Part shown: positions 5,240-5,480 of the stretch, piece after piece
How positions within the stretch are numbered: position 1 is the stretch's first letter
Layout: each line of letters starts with the position of its first letter
Origin: CAZOMR01 sp964580655
GTDB taxonomy: Bacteria > RBG-13-61-14 > CAZOMR01
Length of the DNA: 5,480 nt
Assembly: GCA_964580655.1 (NCBI GenBank)
Contig: CAZOMR010000220.1
Span: 1-5,480, forward strand
Direction of reading: 5' to 3'
Position numbers and translations under genes: made by a program
Notes under the pieces: generated by a model
Told to the model about the DNA's origin: nothing
What the model saw: only the letters and a program-made list of their open reading frames with translations
Database searches by the model: none

Positions 5240-5480
5240 GAAATCACTGGACATTCCCCAAAAATTTGAGATCCCAACAAGGTTGTCTGGGGAGAGAGGA
5301 TCAGTGTTGTCCCGATGGGTATCAAGAATTGACGGCGATCCAGAACGAGGGAAGCGAACGCGTGGTGAATAACGAAAAATCAACGACTTTATGAATCGCT
5401 CGCCAGCACAAGTTTTTCGGCTCTTACACTTATTGAAATCAAAAAATCCTTACACGCATTTGATTTACAGAAGAATCAGG
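5240..5480. other. upstream region of the ABC operon, no convincing gene
   Basis: About 240 bases to the window edge hold no recognisable gene, RNA or mobile element. An ABC sugar operon often has its substrate-binding protein gene upstream of the ATPase gene. Here no such open frame is present on the minus strand, so either the operon begins with the ATPase or the binding-protein gene lies beyond the edge under its own promoter. The heptamer CTTACAC occurs twice (5423-5429 and 5449-5455), too short to interpret. Confidence 0.5.

Noticed and set aside
5226..5372. 48-codon plus-strand frame with AGGAAA at 5218-5223, divergent from the ABC operon
   Set aside because: It is not recognisable, and its start overlaps the predicted ABC promoter. 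The composition is unremarkable and a frame this short is expected by chance. It would need conservation evidence.
5012..5383. 123-codon minus-strand frame overlapping the ATPase N-terminus
   Set aside because: It is a different frame across the ATPase Walker A region and ends inside it. It has no domain or ribosome site.
5423..5455. CTTACAC direct repeat with 26-base periodicity
   Set aside because: Seven bases in an A/T-rich region can recur by chance, and nothing nearby indicates a function.

Overview
The window reads as ordinary chromosomal DNA of a Gram-negative-type bacterium. It holds a probable lipoprotein, an RbsA/RbsC-type sugar importer, strong GGAGG-like ribosome sites, tight gene packing and a moderately GC-rich coding style. 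The stand-alone cyclic-nucleotide-binding protein, the [4Fe-4S] endonuclease III relative and the intergenic 'accgcaaaggcgcaaag' type repeats would fit an anaerobic Desulfobacterota-like (deltaproteobacterial) or related environmental lineage. That placement is an inference from general resemblance, not a demonstrated match.

Left half, plus strand (about 1-2232). A leader with nested inverted repeats and a promoter-like TTGATT/GATAAT pair precedes a compact gene run. It starts with a single-domain cyclic-nucleotide-binding protein (163-636, GTG start). Three small proteins follow, each with a membrane segment and a charged cytoplasmic-type tail (641-925, 938-1144, 1185-1469). The first two tails show clear heptad patterns. 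The first three genes are 4-12 bases apart with good Shine-Dalgarno sites, so they are probably co-transcribed. An endonuclease III-family DNA glycosylase (1540-2232) follows on the same strand. It carries the catalytic Asp and an Fe-S cluster loop but has Glu in place of the lyase Lys.

Middle (2233-2542). This convergent intergenic stretch of about 310 bases holds no convincing gene. It contains two copies of a composite repeat: a run of CTCAAGC-like heptamers, a shared CTAWTATCACCGCA core, and a diverging GCAAAG/GCAGA-rich tail.

Right half, minus strand (5239 down to 2543). A two-gene operon encodes a double-NBD sugar ABC ATPase (5184-3619) and its RbsC-type permease (3622-2543), joined by an ATGA stop/start overlap. 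A sigma70-like promoter and a 13-bp palindrome lie directly in front of the ATPase start, which lacks an obvious Shine-Dalgarno site. No substrate-binding protein gene is visible, so it must lie outside the window or elsewhere in the genome.

No clear new defence, mobile or RNA system is visible. The items most worth a second look are the cyclic-nucleotide sensor with its small coiled-coil membrane proteins, the composite intergenic repeat, the atypical glycosylase active site, and the permease insertion.
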